A stretch of 64,000 nucleotides of DNA from Ariolimax columbianus (GCA_036924085.1 JAVGWX010000001.1:7007681-7071680), one strand, 5' to 3'. Numbered from the stretch's first letter, positions 34,601 to 46,200 are shown. The notes: a model not told the origin generated them from the letters alone. Made by a program: numbers and translations.

Positions 34601-34839
34601 TATCTTCTCAATTCAAGATGTGCATGCTTGTGTGCTCTTATACTGTAAAATATTCATATTCGTTTTATTCTCTTATAAAATGCTCACACAAGATGTGCAT
34701 ACGTATTGTGAAATGTTCACACATATTGAAATGTTTGTGTACAATAATGAACACAAACAATGTCATATATATATATTGAGAACAATAATCGAGACAGCTA
34801 TTGAGATGAACACATATTACATTTGTGCCTCATAGAATA

Positions 34840-34891
34840 CAAGGAGCTTGTCATAAGTCTTTACTTTGACTATGAAGAAGTAGGAGAAAGT
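34840..34891 (+). repeat. Mariner left terminal inverted repeat
   Basis: Pairs with 35900-35953 in reverse complement. The outer 25 bases differ at about four positions, the inner part more. Confidence 0.85.
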
Positions 34892-35099
34892 TTACATTTG
34901 GCACATAAGTAGCTGATTCAATTTGTACTGGACTTGAGAAGTATGAATTTCCCACCTCGATGGGTTATCCCAGGAACGGTGCATGGTGCAACACACCTTA
35001 TTGACCGGATCTGCTCATTTAAAGGTTTGCCAGAACAATGGAGAAATCAGAGGCCAGAACTGTGATACAATCCGTGATGTTGCAGTAAAAAACACTTAC

Positions 35100-35870
35100 A
35101 GAAATGGCAATTGGAGACATATCTAGGTCAGCAAAACCGAATAAAAGTAGTTTTTAGAATTTTACACAATAGACTGAACAGTGTGAGCCCGCTGGGCCCC
35201 GCATCTGCTGACTTGTGAACAGAAACAAACGAGGGTTGATTGCTGTGGCCAGTTGCTCAAAATGTATCGGTCGAAAAACATGTTGCCGACCATGGTGACA
35301 GTAGATGAGACTTGGGTTCACCAATCTGACCCAGAATCCAAAATTTCCAGCATGCAGTGGAAAACCCCGGGCTCACCAACACATGTCAAGCCAAGAGCAC
35401 AGAAATCTGCAAGAAAAGTGATGCTATTATTTGGGACGTCAAAGGTGCCATATTGAAAGATTGCCTGTCTTATGAGAACACGGTTAATGAGTTATATTAT
35501 GGAGATCTCCTTACCAAACTACGAAAGACTGTGACCAGAAAACGAGGGATAGCGCGCACTCAAATTCTGCGTTTGCTTCAAGACAACGAGCCCTCCCATA
35601 AATAAAACAAGGCTTGTGCTGCAAACGGCCAACAATTTGAATATTAAAATTCTTCCACACCCACCATATTCTCCGGATTTAGCTTCATCATACTTTTTTC
35701 TTTTCACAAAACTTAAAATCTGTAAGGAAATCATTTTGACAGTGACGAATATGTCATACTGGCTTGCGATAACTATTTTAGTTCGAAAAATAGGTTACTT
35801 TATTCTGAAGGTCGTATCAATGTCACGCAAAGATGGCAGAAATGTATAAATTCAAATGGTGGCTACATTG
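35100..35870 (+). pseudogene. Mariner transposase, inactivated
   Basis: In order: a degraded N-terminal region; LLTCEQKQTRVDCCGQLLKM near 35205-35265; and 'VTVDETWVHQSDPESK' with the first catalytic Asp codon at 35304-35306. SMQWKTPGSPT and, after a frame change, a DVKGAILKDCLSYENTVN segment follow. QDNEPSH has the second Asp at 35583-35585. Then a stop is followed by 'ILPHPPYSPDLASSYFFLF', where the third catalytic Asp is replaced by Tyr (codon 35691-35693). Spacing fits a DD34D mariner. Frameshifts, a stop and the lost Asp make it dead. Confidence 0.88.
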
Positions 35871-35899
35871 AGAAGTATAAGCGCTTTGCCAAATTTCAA

Positions 35900-35953
35900 C
35901 TTTCTCCTCCTACTCCTTCATGATCAGGGTAAAGACTTATGACAAGCCCCTTA
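35900..35953 (-). repeat. Mariner right terminal inverted repeat
   Basis: Reverse-complement partner of 34840-34891; ends at the flanking TA 35954-35955. Confidence 0.85.
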
Positions 35954-36939
35954 TATACCAAGGCATTCAACAGTGAAGTAATCCAAATGATGGAAGAGCT
36001 TATAGATAACAAGGACCTGGGACTTATTCAGAATATATAATTTGTACACACTGCAGCTATACGAATAGATAACACTGTAGGAAACCAGGATGAATAAACA
36101 AAAGTGAGCGAGTCAGGAGTGTGTGATGTCCACTGATCTTTTATCTACATACGGCGAATTTATACTGCGATCTCCAGACGCAATGCCTGAATTTGGTGAC
36201 AGAACATAAACAATTTTCATTACGCGGATGATACCGTCTTAATAGCGCAGAATTAGTTAGATGTACAAGAACTGGTCAACATGGCAGTTCATCAAAGCGA
36301 AAATATAGGTCTCAGCTTAAATGAAAAGAAATCAGAATAAAATTGGGGTATCTAAGAAACACAAATCTCCAAATTGTTGTGTGAAGGTTAACGAGACAGA
36401 ACTAAAACAAATACACTCATTTCAATACTTGGTCACAAACATCAGTTTGGATAGAAGATGCACTTATGAAATAACGAACAGAACAGCCAAGGCAAAATTA
36501 GTCGTCCAGGGCATGAGAGGAATCTTGTGCAACAAAAGTCTTATCATCAGATTTAAGGAATAGAATTCTTGGAATACGTAGAACCAGTACTGACATAAGG
36601 CCGCGAGTCATGGACAATCAGCAGGCATTTACATAGATCATCAGAGGCAGCATAAATGTAGGTTTATAGAACAATGAAAGTTTCACGAACTGCAAATAAA
36701 AGCAAATAAAGGTGTTCTCTAGGAGGCACATACGAAAAGACAGCATTTGGACATGCCACATGAAGAGGCGGGTTGGAACATGAGGACAACGTGCAAAATC
36801 GCTGGCACCAGGGACAGAGGCGGGGGGGGGGGGGGGTAACAAGAGAAAATATTGAACAACTTGAAGACATGATATGGGAGACGATCAACGTCGGGACTCT
36901 ATTACTAGAAGGTGGTTTAATGATGTTCTGTTATTGAAG

Positions 36940-37535
36940 GAGATACCCCTCTAACCAATTGGCCAGTACTCACAGATAACCCTCTAACCAGTTGGCCAGT
37001 ACTCACAGATAACCCTCTAATCAATTGGCCAGTACTCACAGATAACCTTCTAACCAATTGACCAGTACTAACAGATAACCCTCTAATCAATTGACCAGTA
37101 CTCACAGATAACCTTCTAACCAATTGACCAGTACTAACAGATAACCCTCTAATCAATTGACCAGTACTAACAGATAACCCTCTAACCAGTTGGCCAGTAC
37201 TAACAGATACCCCTCTAACCAATTGACCAGTACTAACAGATAACCCTCTAATCAATTGACCAGTACTCACAGATAACCCTCTAACCAATTGGCCAGTACT
37301 CACAGATAACCCTCTAACCAGTTGGCCAGTACTCACAGATAACCCTCTAGCCAGTTGGCCACTACTCACAGATAACCCTCTAATCAATTGACCAGTTCTC
37401 ACAGATAACCTTCTAACCAATTGACCAGTACTCACAGATAACCCTCTAATCAATTGACCAGTACTCACAGATAACCTTCTAACCAATTGACCAGTACTCA
37501 CAGATAACCCTCTAATCAATTGACCAGTTCTCACA
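36940..37535. repeat. Minisatellite, 33-bp unit
   Basis: About 18 copies of a 33-bp unit with core 'cagataaccctctaaccaat'. A/B monomer types (ccctctaatcaattgacc versus ccctctaaccagttggcc) alternate in patterns. The multiple-of-three period leaves a 205-residue fake frame on the minus strand. Confidence 0.93.
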
Positions 37536-38180
37536 TGTTGCTAAATACAATTAGAGATTTTCTTGACAAGAATATAAAAAAAATTGAAAAAAACCTCATT
37601 TGTGTTTACTCTGCAATAAAGTCATTTAGGCGTTAGACAACTTCAAATAGTTATAGCAATACAACTAACAAAGTCAAGGTCATACATAGAAAAACAGGAG
37701 CATAAGTTACCTTGGACTATGACTGAAACTCAAACAAGGAAGCCAACAAGAAAATTGTATGAAGTATTTATTTATACAATATTACAGTGATGGCACCGAC
37801 AAGGTATGTCTGTTTATTAGGAAAGAAGTTCTCATCGTAATCGTCTCATTTTAAATCTCAATCGATCAATCACAGACCATCTCTTCCTTCGGTGTACAAT
37901 CCGTTGACCACATCTCTCCAGCATGCAAGCCCTAGCTACTTTTTCTGTTTTTACCCAGGTGTAACCATGTAACCGTAGGTCTTTCTCTCCCGTTGGGGAT
38001 TTCCGTGAGAGCATGTCTGGCTATGTTGGATTGGGCCTTCCTCAGGATATGTATTATTCAGCCTCGTTTTACATTTACCAGCACATAAAACAATTAAAGT
38101 TGTATACCAATATTTACACACAAAAAAAGAAAATATAATGTAGGCGTGGTAAAGTGACGTATAAAAGGACGACCCAAGTC
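37536..38180. other. Unique sequence with a short unassigned minus-strand frame
   Basis: A 60-residue Arg/Lys-rich open frame lies at 37832-38014 on the minus strand (MLSRKSPTGEKDLRLHGYTW at its start). I do not recognise it and see no splice or promoter context. The rest is AT-rich with no repeats. Confidence 0.35.
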
Positions 38181-38185
38181 TTGCT

Positions 38186-38345
38186 TACGTCATTCAACAT
38201 GGTCTTCGCGACCAAAATGAATGAGCTCGGCCTTGGTAACGTCATTCAACATGGTCTTCGCGACCAAAATGAATGAGCTCGGCCTTGGTAACGTCATTCA
38301 ACATGATCTTCGCGATCAAAATGAACGAGCCCAGCCTTGCTAAAG
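38186..38345. repeat. Tandem repeat, 52-bp unit
   Basis: Three copies containing 'aacatggtcttcgcgaccaa'; the central palindrome-like 'ggtcttcgcgacc' is retained in two of them. Confidence 0.9.
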
Positions 38346-39284
38346 CTAACGTGACCTCAATTTTATACTGATCATCTATTATTTTTTTATAGTGTCACGT
38401 GACTATTTTAGTACCCCAAGTGAGCGTCGTCATTCTACCAAATTCACCATGACAACACATGCCTTTATGTTTCTGTCCACCTTTATTTCTATTACCTTTG
38501 ATTTATTTCCTTTGTCGCACGTTTTTCGTGGCTTGAAATGTTGTGGCTTTTATTTGTCATTTAAGAAGTAAGAGCAATTAAGCAAATGAAGCAGTTAATT
38601 CTCACAAAGAATGTACTTTCACATTCTTGACAATCAGTTGCTTCTAAATGATGTTCTGGCCTATCGAAATAAACAATAATGGTAATATGTTGGAAAATAA
38701 CATTTATTTAACCAGTGGCAAATAAACGTACTGCAATTATCAGTAAATGCAATACGTTTCTAAACAAATGTATGTTCCTCTATTCGTTAGTAACACTTTC
38801 AATACTAACAAACTCTCTTCTAAGAAAATGCAAAAACTACGGCGTTCATGTGTCACCTTGTGAAAGACGATCACGAGTCACTCTGTGATAGACGTACATG
38901 CGTCACTATGTGAAAGAGTCACTCCATGAACGGTGTGCAATATCAACTAGATGAAAGACGTTCATTTTCAAACTTTTTTAAGCGCAGGATACTAAACCAA
39001 AAAAATTTGTAAGATTTTTAAACAAAATGGAAAACAATGTAAATCATATTCTCTGTCTTTAGTTATGTTAATTATTTCTGATAAACACACAACTGCAGAG
39101 AAAATAGAGTTGTGTAAAGTCTATGAATTTTAAATTTCTAAATGTATTTCCTCCAAAGATAAATTGAATGGCAATCAAAAGTTTACACGTAACAGCATTA
39201 CCGACACGTGCTTGGATACATCAAATGGCTGTGAAGTATTGGTGCTTGTTAGTTGAATTAACGTCACGTAGACCAGCCAGCCCT
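38346..39284. other. Unique AT-rich sequence, nothing recognised
   Basis: Apart from a weak threefold 'gtcactctgtgatagacgt' repetition at 38855-38950, no structure or coding signal was seen. Confidence 0.4.
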
Positions 39285-39592
39285 GGCTTGGTCTAGGCAT
39301 AAACAGTTAGCCATGGCTTGGTCTAGGCATGAACAGTTAACCATAGCTTGGTCTAGGCATGAACAGTTAACCATGGCTTGGTCTAGGCATGAACAGTTAA
39401 CCCTAGGCTTGGTCTAGGCATGAGCAGCTAGCCATGGCTTGGTCTAGGCATGAACAGCTAACCATGGCATGGTCTAGGCATGAACAGCTAGCCATGGCAT
39501 GGTCTAGGCATGAACAGCTAGCCATGGCTTGGTCTAGGCATGAATAGCTAGCAATGGCTTGGTCTAGGCATGAACAAAACTCCATGGTTTAT
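39285..39592. repeat. Minisatellite, 30-bp unit
   Basis: About ten copies of a 30-bp unit with core 'ggcttggtctaggcatgaac'. Confidence 0.93.
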
Positions 39593-39984
39593 CTAGGCCA
39601 GAGGCACAATTACTATAAGAACGACCAATCCGCTCTGTCAATGTGTGACCTAATGCAGTTATAAGTCGAAGCAACAAAACAAGCAAATCATAAACCAAAA
39701 AAAAGACCTGATTCAAATATGTCATCAACATGAAACCGACCATTTTACATGTCTTTTATGTGTCGGTATGTTTTTTTTTAGTTTTTTTCGTTCATTCATT
39801 TGTCCACGAGGAAGGTACTGTAACTGTAACGTGGGTGTTCCTTTGATGTTGTCCTGGCTTTATGATATACTTAAGCCGTTATAAGAGCAATTGCAGACAA
39901 TCTGGGTATCGTTGATAAGTGTAGCTTGGTGTCCTCGTGTGGGTGATACTGAGAAGTAGGCGTACAATTGTTTATTCTAGAAAT

Positions 39985-40616
39985 AGGGGCTAATGTATGT
40001 TAGATGTTTAGTGGCTAATGTATGTTAGATGTTTAGTGGCTAATGTATGTTAGATGTTTAGTGGCTAATGTATGTTAGATGTTTAGTGGCTAATGTATGT
40101 TAGATGTTTAGTGGCTAATGTATGTTAGATGTTTAGTGGCTAATGTATGTTAGATGTTTAGTGGCTAATGTATGTTAGATGTTTAGTGGCTAATGTATGT
40201 TAGATGTTTAGTGGCTAATGTATGTTAGATGTTTAGTGGCTAATGTATGTTAGATGTTTAGTGGCTAATGTATGTTAGATGTTTAGTGGCTAATGTATGT
40301 TAGATGTTTAGTGGCTAATGTATGTTAGATGTTTAGTGGCTAATGTATGTTAGATGTTTAGTGGCTAATGTATGTTAGATGTTTAGTGGCTAATGTATGT
40401 TAGATGTTTAGTGGCTAATGTATGTTAGATGTTTAGTGGCTAATGTATGTTAGATGTTTAGTGGCTAATGTATGTTAGATGTTTAGTGGCTAATGTATGT
40501 TAGATGTTTAGTGGCTAATGTATGTTAGATGTTTAGTGGCTAATGTATGTTAGATGTTTAGTGGCTAATGTATGTTAGATGTTTAGTGGCTAATGTATGT
40601 TAGATGTTTTAGTGGC
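39985..40616. repeat. Highly homogeneous array, 25-bp unit
   Basis: About 25 copies of a 25-bp unit with core 'ggctaatgtatgttagatgt'. Only the first copy and the last (one extra t) differ visibly. The near absence of variants is unlike every other long array here and implies very recent expansion or strong homogenisation. Confidence 0.97.
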
Positions 40617-41899
40617 TAAATCAAGGGGTTTGCCAGGGTCTATGTGTACGACAAAGACATGAATAGCACCACTGCCCCACAGAGAGCATGTCGTACAAGG
40701 CAACTAACTGTGTGACATGGCATAACACCGGCCATGGTTAGTTGGTTTGTTAAGAGCAGCATAGATGGCGCCTAACAGGCTGCGGGTCGACTTTGCTCGA
40801 ATTTGCTCTAGTGTAGTTGTCTATTAAGATTGACTCGCACATTAGTTAACTATCCTCCCTAGTAGAGTAATAAGCTGCTCGAGCCTAGCCAGCTAAGCCG
40901 GAAATCCTCCTTCTGGCTACATTCAGAGATGGGACCTGCACGGGGGATTATGCTCCTGTAGACGTACTAAAGACTAAGACTTAGACTTGCTGAACCAATG
41001 AGCATAAATATATAATGATTTAAAGTGGGTGGCGATAGAAGTTGCTTTATGGTAGATATGGAACTTTATGTAAGCTGGTTTTTTCCTCAGCTGTGGCACT
41101 TGTCGACAAGAGACAATTTTGTTCTGATATGTGGCTCGAATGAAACTTCTATTATTAGTCACAGGTAAAAGACAGGGAGGATTTTGTTTACATATTTCAT
41201 GACAAAGGTATTTGGTTCAACCCCAGACGACCCAGCTGTAAATGGATAGCTGGAATAATGAAAAAAAAGGGAAGACATTGAGGAAAGGAACTGACCACCT
41301 ATTCTCATTAATGAAATGTAGCTTACCTCAACGACATCTCTAACACCACCACCAACAGAAGCAATGATGGGAGACTACTTTCAGCGCAATGATAAGAACA
41401 AGGGAAGATACAACAGAAGAACGAATTTTCATTGGGATATTTTACTAGTTACGTCCCTTATATCTGAATTTCCTTTCGCGTTGTTTTATTATCGTTTGCA
41501 ATTTGGTTGCAAGATGTTTTACTGAATGGAATTAACGTTTAATATCCCTATACTACTTAATTTCCGTTTACTTTGCACCCCGTCATACGACAGAGGTCCT
41601 GTGTTCAACCACCCTGACAATATGTCGTTTCCATCGAGCAGATCTTCAATCGTACATGCGTGTGGGAGTTTAAGTTGTTCTTCTGTTGAATTGCTAAATT
41701 TAGTTCCGTTATGGAAGAGGGTGTTTCATCGAGTCTATGGTGTTGATATTAATCTGGATCCTCTTGTAAGTTTTGGTATGCCTTTCAATTTAGCAGTAGT
41801 TGGTGAGCTTGTCGGTTTGGGTTTACTTGGATGGCCATTGTAACTGCTATCTCTGGTTTATTTTCAAGTTTTTCGCTTAGCATACAGCGGTTGTTCTGT
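40617..41899. other. Unique sequence, no gene confirmed
   Basis: Contains a 105-residue open frame on the + strand (41526-41843) with no motif I recognise and no clear splice sites. The G/C-richer part at 40640-40970 could be transposon UTR but cannot be assigned. Confidence 0.35.
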
Positions 41900-42180
41900 T
41901 TTATGTCTAGGATTTTCACTAGTATGCATCATCTGTCTGTTTTAGACTCTGAGAGAGAGTACATGAGGTACACGCCGACCCGGATCTTCTCTTAGAAAAG
42001 GCCAATTCGTATACTGCTAATATTGTTCATATTTGGCTGCGTTGCTTTCATTGAAGTCAGAAATGTACATTGCTCTGCAGCCTTTTGGGATGTGGCTTAT
42101 AGTTCACTTTTTAGTTAGTTCGTATTTTGCAAATGTTGGTTCTAACTGTAGGATTGCTTTATATAGACCGCTGTTGATCA
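41900..42180 (-). pseudogene. Possible LINE linker fragment
   Basis: The minus strand reads TKAKWDMINSGLYKAIL and, after a stop, HIPKGCRAMYISDFNESN. This resembles the segment between endonuclease and reverse transcriptase in the 17573-20517 family (IPRGARKNYKPYWNDEL). The similarity is weak and no further LINE motifs follow. Confidence 0.35.
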
Positions 42181-42224
42181 TGTCCCATTTAGCTTTCGTG
42201 AAATACAGATAGTTGTCTGAGGTC

Positions 42225-42545
42225 AAACGATTGATGTCATGTTACGTGCAATGGGTATGTGTTGTGCTGTGTTGTGTGATTGAGGTCATGTTACGTGCAA
42301 TGGCAATGTGTTGTGTTGTGTGATTGAGGTCATGTTACGTGAAATGGGCATGTGTTGTGCTGTGTTGTGTTGTGTGATTGAGGTCATGTTACTTGCAATG
42401 GGCATGTGTTGTGTTGTGTTCTGTTGTGTGATTGAGGTCATGTTACGTGAAATGGGTATGTGTTGTGCTGTGTTGTGTTGTGTGATTGAGGTCATATTAC
42501 GTGCAATGGGCATGTGTTGTGTTGTGTTGTGTGATTAAGGTCATG
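42225..42545. repeat. Minisatellite, about 40-54-bp unit with a variable TGTTG block
   Basis: Six copies of 'gattgaggtcatgttacgtg' followed by 'caatgggcatg' and a variable number of tgttg/tgtgt steps. Copy length differences come from that internal microsatellite. Confidence 0.9.
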
Positions 42546-43159
42546 TTTTATCTGCATGTTTCATCTGCATGTTTTATCTGCGTGTTTCATCCATCTAAAC
42601 CTGTTTTGAGGGAGATTGTGCTTCAATGTTGTTCGGCTGGTCTCTCCAGTGCCAATTATATTCGCCTTATTTTAGAACTATTCTAATCGATTCCGTGATA
42701 TGATTTCCCCTTTTCACCAGGACATCGCATTTTCACTGATTGCATCAGTCAGATTGTATCGTTTTTGTCTCACTAGAAAGACTCTCGGAGGTGTTTAATA
42801 TCAACAGAAGCACTTTTTCAAAAATTATTATGAATATTTCTTGAGTGTTGAAAGTATTGGCCGATTTGGTCGTCGTTTAGAGAAAACGTCCAAATATTTT
42901 TAAGTATATCTTCATGGAAGTTCCTGTCGTGATCCCTATTATGATGGTGATTACATGCTCCATAACAGCTTATCTCACAGTATATCTCAGATAATGTACT
43001 CATAGTGTCAACATTTCTTGTCACAGACCAATCCCCACTATCTCTCAGACCATGTGTTCATGGTGCCTACATTCTGTCACATCCCATCTCCCAATATATG
43101 TGAGACCATGTTCCCATGCTGTCAACGTGATCTACAAAACACGATCTCCAACGATCTTT
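42546..43159. other. Unique sequence, no gene recognised
   Basis: Short threefold 'catgttttatctg'-type repetition at the start; otherwise nothing identified. Confidence 0.4.
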
Positions 43160-43760
43160 CCCCATGTACACCTATCTCCCACTATTCCCGACTATCTACA
43201 CATATCTCCAACCTTCTCCCACTGTCTCCAAATTTTTCAATATCTCTTACACCTTCCCACTATCTCCAAATATCTCCATATTTTTAACACCTTCCCACCA
43301 TCTCCCACTATCTCACTATCTCTCACACCTTCCCACTATCTCACTATCTCTCACACCTTCCCACCATCTCCCACTATCTCCCACTATCTCACTATCTCTC
43401 ACACCTTTCCACCATCCCCCACTATCTCCCACTATCTCAATATCTCTCACACCTTCCCACTATCTCCAAATATCTCCATATTTTTCACACCTTCCCACCA
43501 TCTCCCACTATCTCACTATCTCTCACACCTTCCCACTATCTCCCACTATCTCACTATCTCTCACACCTTCCCACTATCTCCCACTATATCCCACTATCTC
43601 ACTATCTCTCACATCTGCCCACTATCTCCCACCATCTCCCACTATCTCCCACTATCTCCCACTATCTCTCCCATCTTCCCACTATCTCCCACTATCTCCC
43701 AATATCTCACTATCTCTCCCATCTTCCCACTATCTCCTACAATCTCCAACAAACTACTAC
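43160..43760. repeat. Polypyrimidine tandem array ('cccactatctc' type)
   Basis: About 600 bases built of 'cccactatctc', 'actatctctcacacctt' and variants. It is almost free of G on the + strand, so it is strongly strand-asymmetric, and all + frames read as Ser/Thr/Pro-rich nonsense. A related but less regular patch occurs at 44460-44690. Confidence 0.93.
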
Positions 43761-43899
43761 AGGTCTACCGGCTACCAGACCTACTTAGCAACTTAGCAAC
43801 TTAGCATTTGTGTCTACATGTTCTGTAACAGCCCATCTTTCACTACAAACACTTCAAACACTTGTAAAGTGTTAATTGTCATAGCTGTATTCATTTCAG

Positions 43900-44003
43900 A
43901 GTTATATACACTATCACAAAGCTGACAAATTCAAGAATAACAGAGAGCGAGTAGACTACCAACTAGTCAGAAGAGAACGTTTCACTACCAGTCACGCAAA
44001 TAG
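43900..44003 (+). CDS. Candidate internal exon of an unidentified gene
   Basis: Flanked by a good acceptor (pyrimidine-rich ...attcatttcag, AG at 43898-43899) and a consensus donor (ag|gtaagt at 44004). Only one of three frames is open through the 104 bases. It gives 34 residues plus two bases, rich in charged residues (KADKFKNNRERVDYQLVRRE). I do not recognise the protein. A direct join to the 46518 exon in this frame would reach a stop after about 20 codons, so either another exon intervenes or one of the two calls is wrong. Not tandem repeat or LINE sequence. Confidence 0.4.
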
Positions 44004-44459
44004 GTAAGTTCAGGGGCGGCAGTCTTAATTTATTGACTGAATGACAGACCCTGGGAAAAGTTGGTAAGTGGGATTAACAACAGTGCATACGTGCGTGCTC
44101 CTAGAAGAGTAGAACACGAGATAGTCTTTTATTTTTATAAATAAGTAGGACAAATGACTGTTTTCATTCCAGATGTGAAACGTTTGTGTTGTGAGCTCAT
44201 TATCGTCGTGAAATGTATACATGTATTAGTGAACTCCTATTTAAAAGTATTAGAGTGTTCTGTGACACGTTGGTTGTAGATGTGTGCTTCAGAGATTGAG
44301 CACAGGGGTAGCTCAGTTAAGTTAAGTATCGAATAAAGGTGAGTGAAGAAGAAGGACTGAACATGATGCTCCTTTCAATGCATCTATGGTATACCCCCAC
44401 TCTGTCTTGGTATTTCTCAAGCTTTAGTTTCCATGGTGTTTACCTGAACTGAAGATTAA
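44004..44459. other. Unique sequence after the candidate exon
   Basis: A lone A-box-like 'gggtagctcagttaagtta' occurs near 44307 without a B box. Nothing else is recognised. Confidence 0.35.
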
Positions 44460-44690
44460 ATGTATCTCCAATTATTTCCCACTATCTCATATTATCTCCC
44501 ACTATCGTTTTCAAATGCCCCACAATCTTCAATTATCTCTCACTATCTCATTTTATATCACACTATCTCAGATTATATCCCATTATATCTTTTAATTTCC
44601 CACAATCTTCCATTATCTCCATCAGATCTCCAATTATCTCCAACTATCTTCTTTTATCTCCCAACTATCTCCAATTATCGCAATAGTCGC
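44460..44690. repeat. Degenerate polypyrimidine repeat
   Basis: Irregular 'ctccaattatctcccacta' repetitions, probably an eroded relative of the array at 43160-43760. Confidence 0.75.
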
Positions 44691-44694
44691 AAGC

Positions 44695-44768
44695 GTTTTC
44701 ATGTGGTGTTCTAGTTTGTTTTCATGTGGTTTTCTAGTTTGTTTTCATGTGGTTTTCTAGTTTGTTTT
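44695..44768. repeat. Short tandem repeat, about 23-bp unit
   Basis: Three copies of 'gttttcatgtggttttctag' plus a few bases, ending at the 3' edge of the LINE relic. Confidence 0.88.
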
Positions 44769-46200
44769 TATCAGCAAGCACTGATCATCTCCAAAGAGCA
44801 ATTCGTGTACTGAGCTATGTTCTGCTTTAGATGTCTCAATTTGATTAGTCTCTGGTGCGATTCTGCCCGTGTAGATGTTAAACAGAGGAAAAAGCACACC
44901 CTTGTCTCACGCCGGTAGTGATTTCAAAAGCATCTGTGACACCATCAGTCGTTCTGACGACGTTGGTACTCGAACGATACAGCGCTCTGACATTATCAAG
45001 AAGCTGGCCTTGTACACCATAATCTTTCAGTATTTTCCAAAGTTTAATCCTGTCTACCCTATCAAACGCTTTTTTATGATCAATGAAAGCAACACATATA
45101 TTTACGTTGTAGTCTAATGATCTTTCGCTTATTTGCCTTAAGGTGAACAAGGCGTCCGTGCAGCTCATACCTCGTCGGAATCCAAATTGAGCTCTGGGTA
45201 GCTGAGGTCCAATAATAGGTCTTATCTAATGTTCCAGGATTTGGCTAAGTAGTGATATGCCTCTGTACGTGTCACAGTTTCTTTTGTCGCAATGTCTTCC
45301 AAATTGGAACGATTATAGCTTGCTGCCAGTCCTCTGGTACGAGTATGCCTTTCCGTGCTTTTGTTAAGAGTCTATGTAGCCAGAGTAACCCTGTTTGCCC
45401 ACATGCATGAATCATCTCTGCTGTTATGCCGTCCTTGCCTGGTGACTTATTCTTGGGACTATTCTTTATCGCTCTGTTTCTTGAACTATTATGTCGGGCT
45501 AGGTATGATCTGGGTTGCATGGCAGAAAAACTTAATCCGGCGTGGAGTTAGTAAGGTTGAAAAGTTCTAAAAAGTCTTCCTTCCACCGATCTCTTCTGCT
45601 GAGCTCATTACAAATAGGAAAGCCCTACTTGTCATTGATGACTGTAGTAAGATTAAAGCATTCATCTCTAAATCGCATCGCCTTGACACTTTAGAAAAAG
45701 TCTCTATGGCGATTTTGATATATGAAAGTGAGTTGCTCGACATAATTTTTCACAGATTCTTCTCTGGCGTATGTTATTACCCTTTTGGCATTTTGTCTTT
45801 GCTGTCTGGTAGGCGTTGTAGTTATCTTGCGTTTTGGAAGTATACCAACCCTTGTAAGCTTTTTTTAGACAGTATAGCCGCCCTTAACACATCACTCCAC
45901 CAAGCTGTTCACTTCTGACGTAAGTTCTTTGTTCCACAGTACTTATGAAGTGCAGTCGTCAAAGTTATTTTAAAGATAGCCTATTCACTTTTTATGTCCC
46001 TAGGTTCTTCTGAAAGTGCCATAAAGACATTTGTAACTTTTAGGCATGCATTATACCGAACAGCTTCCTCGCCTAACTTATGAAGGTTTGTTACCAAAAC
46101 TGGATTGACCGTCTTTTGACTCGTCCAGTGTGAAAGTACTTGTGTCAGCACGACTGGTCGATGGTCAGTATCCATATGGTTGCTAGGCAATGTGTGACAA
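44765..46200 (-). pseudogene. Decayed LINE ORF2 (endonuclease end through reverse transcriptase)
   Basis: Minus-strand order: MDTDHRPVVLTQVLSHW near 46180-46130 (endonuclease SDH-type motif), HKLGEEAVRYNACLKVTNVF, then QQRQNAKRVITYARE and SVKNYVEQLTFIYQNRHRDF near 45800-45700. NKSPGKDGITAEMIHACGQ near 45450-45400, GILVPEDWQQAIIVPIWK and FGFRRGMSCTDALF near 45180 follow. FIDHKKAFDRVDR near 45080 is motif A, then TTGVRQGCAFSSV near 44905. A decayed LFGDDQCLL near 44790 replaces FADD. Stops and frame changes interrupt it. The motif style (KSPGKDGITAEMI, FIDHKKAFDRV) suggests an RTE/CR1-like family different from 17573-20517. Confidence 0.85.

Larger units (their letters stand above)
34840..35953 (+). 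mobile_element. Mariner transposon with terminal inverted repeats and TA duplication
   Basis: A 1,114-base DNA transposon. The left end 'aaggagcttgtcataagtct' (34841) and right end, read in reverse complement, 'aaggggcttgtcataagtct' are matching inverted repeats. Weaker similarity continues about 30 bases inward. Flanking TA dinucleotides lie at 34838-34839 and 35954-35955, the mariner target. Shorter than the usual 1.3 kb, implying internal deletion. It is nested inside a LINE. Confidence 0.93.
34750..36930 (+). pseudogene. Decayed LINE ORF2, interrupted by a mariner element
   Basis: Left part 34765-34839: 'LRTIIETAIEM' leading into reverse transcriptase motif A. The right part resumes at 35956 with TKAF, then MMEELIDNKDLGLIQN, TAAIRIDN and FHYADDTVLIA near 36215-36246 (active site, Tyr-Ala-Asp-Asp). 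QELVNMAV, NETELKQIHSFQYLVTNISL near 36387-36455, RGILCNKSLIIR and YVEPVLT follow. The C-terminal segment fades near 36930. Stops are present and it is non-functional. The mariner at 34840-35953 splits codons of motif A; ignoring it, the frame runs straight through. Confidence 0.85.

Noticed and set aside
36917..37534. 205-residue minus-strand frame with a repeated GLSVSTGQLV peptide
   Set aside because: 33-bp array (multiple of three) keeps the frame open; no flanking coding sequence.
41526..41843. 105-residue + strand frame
   Set aside because: No motif, no splice context; the same region on the minus strand hints weakly at LINE sequence.
43052..43804. Frames of 210-250 residues rich in Ser/Thr/Pro
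   Set aside because: Polypyrimidine tandem array, not a mucin-like gene; both frames are equally open and unit-driven.
44303..44330. tRNA-like 'gggtagctcagttaagtta'
   Set aside because: A-box alone, no B box or cloverleaf; chance or very old SINE.
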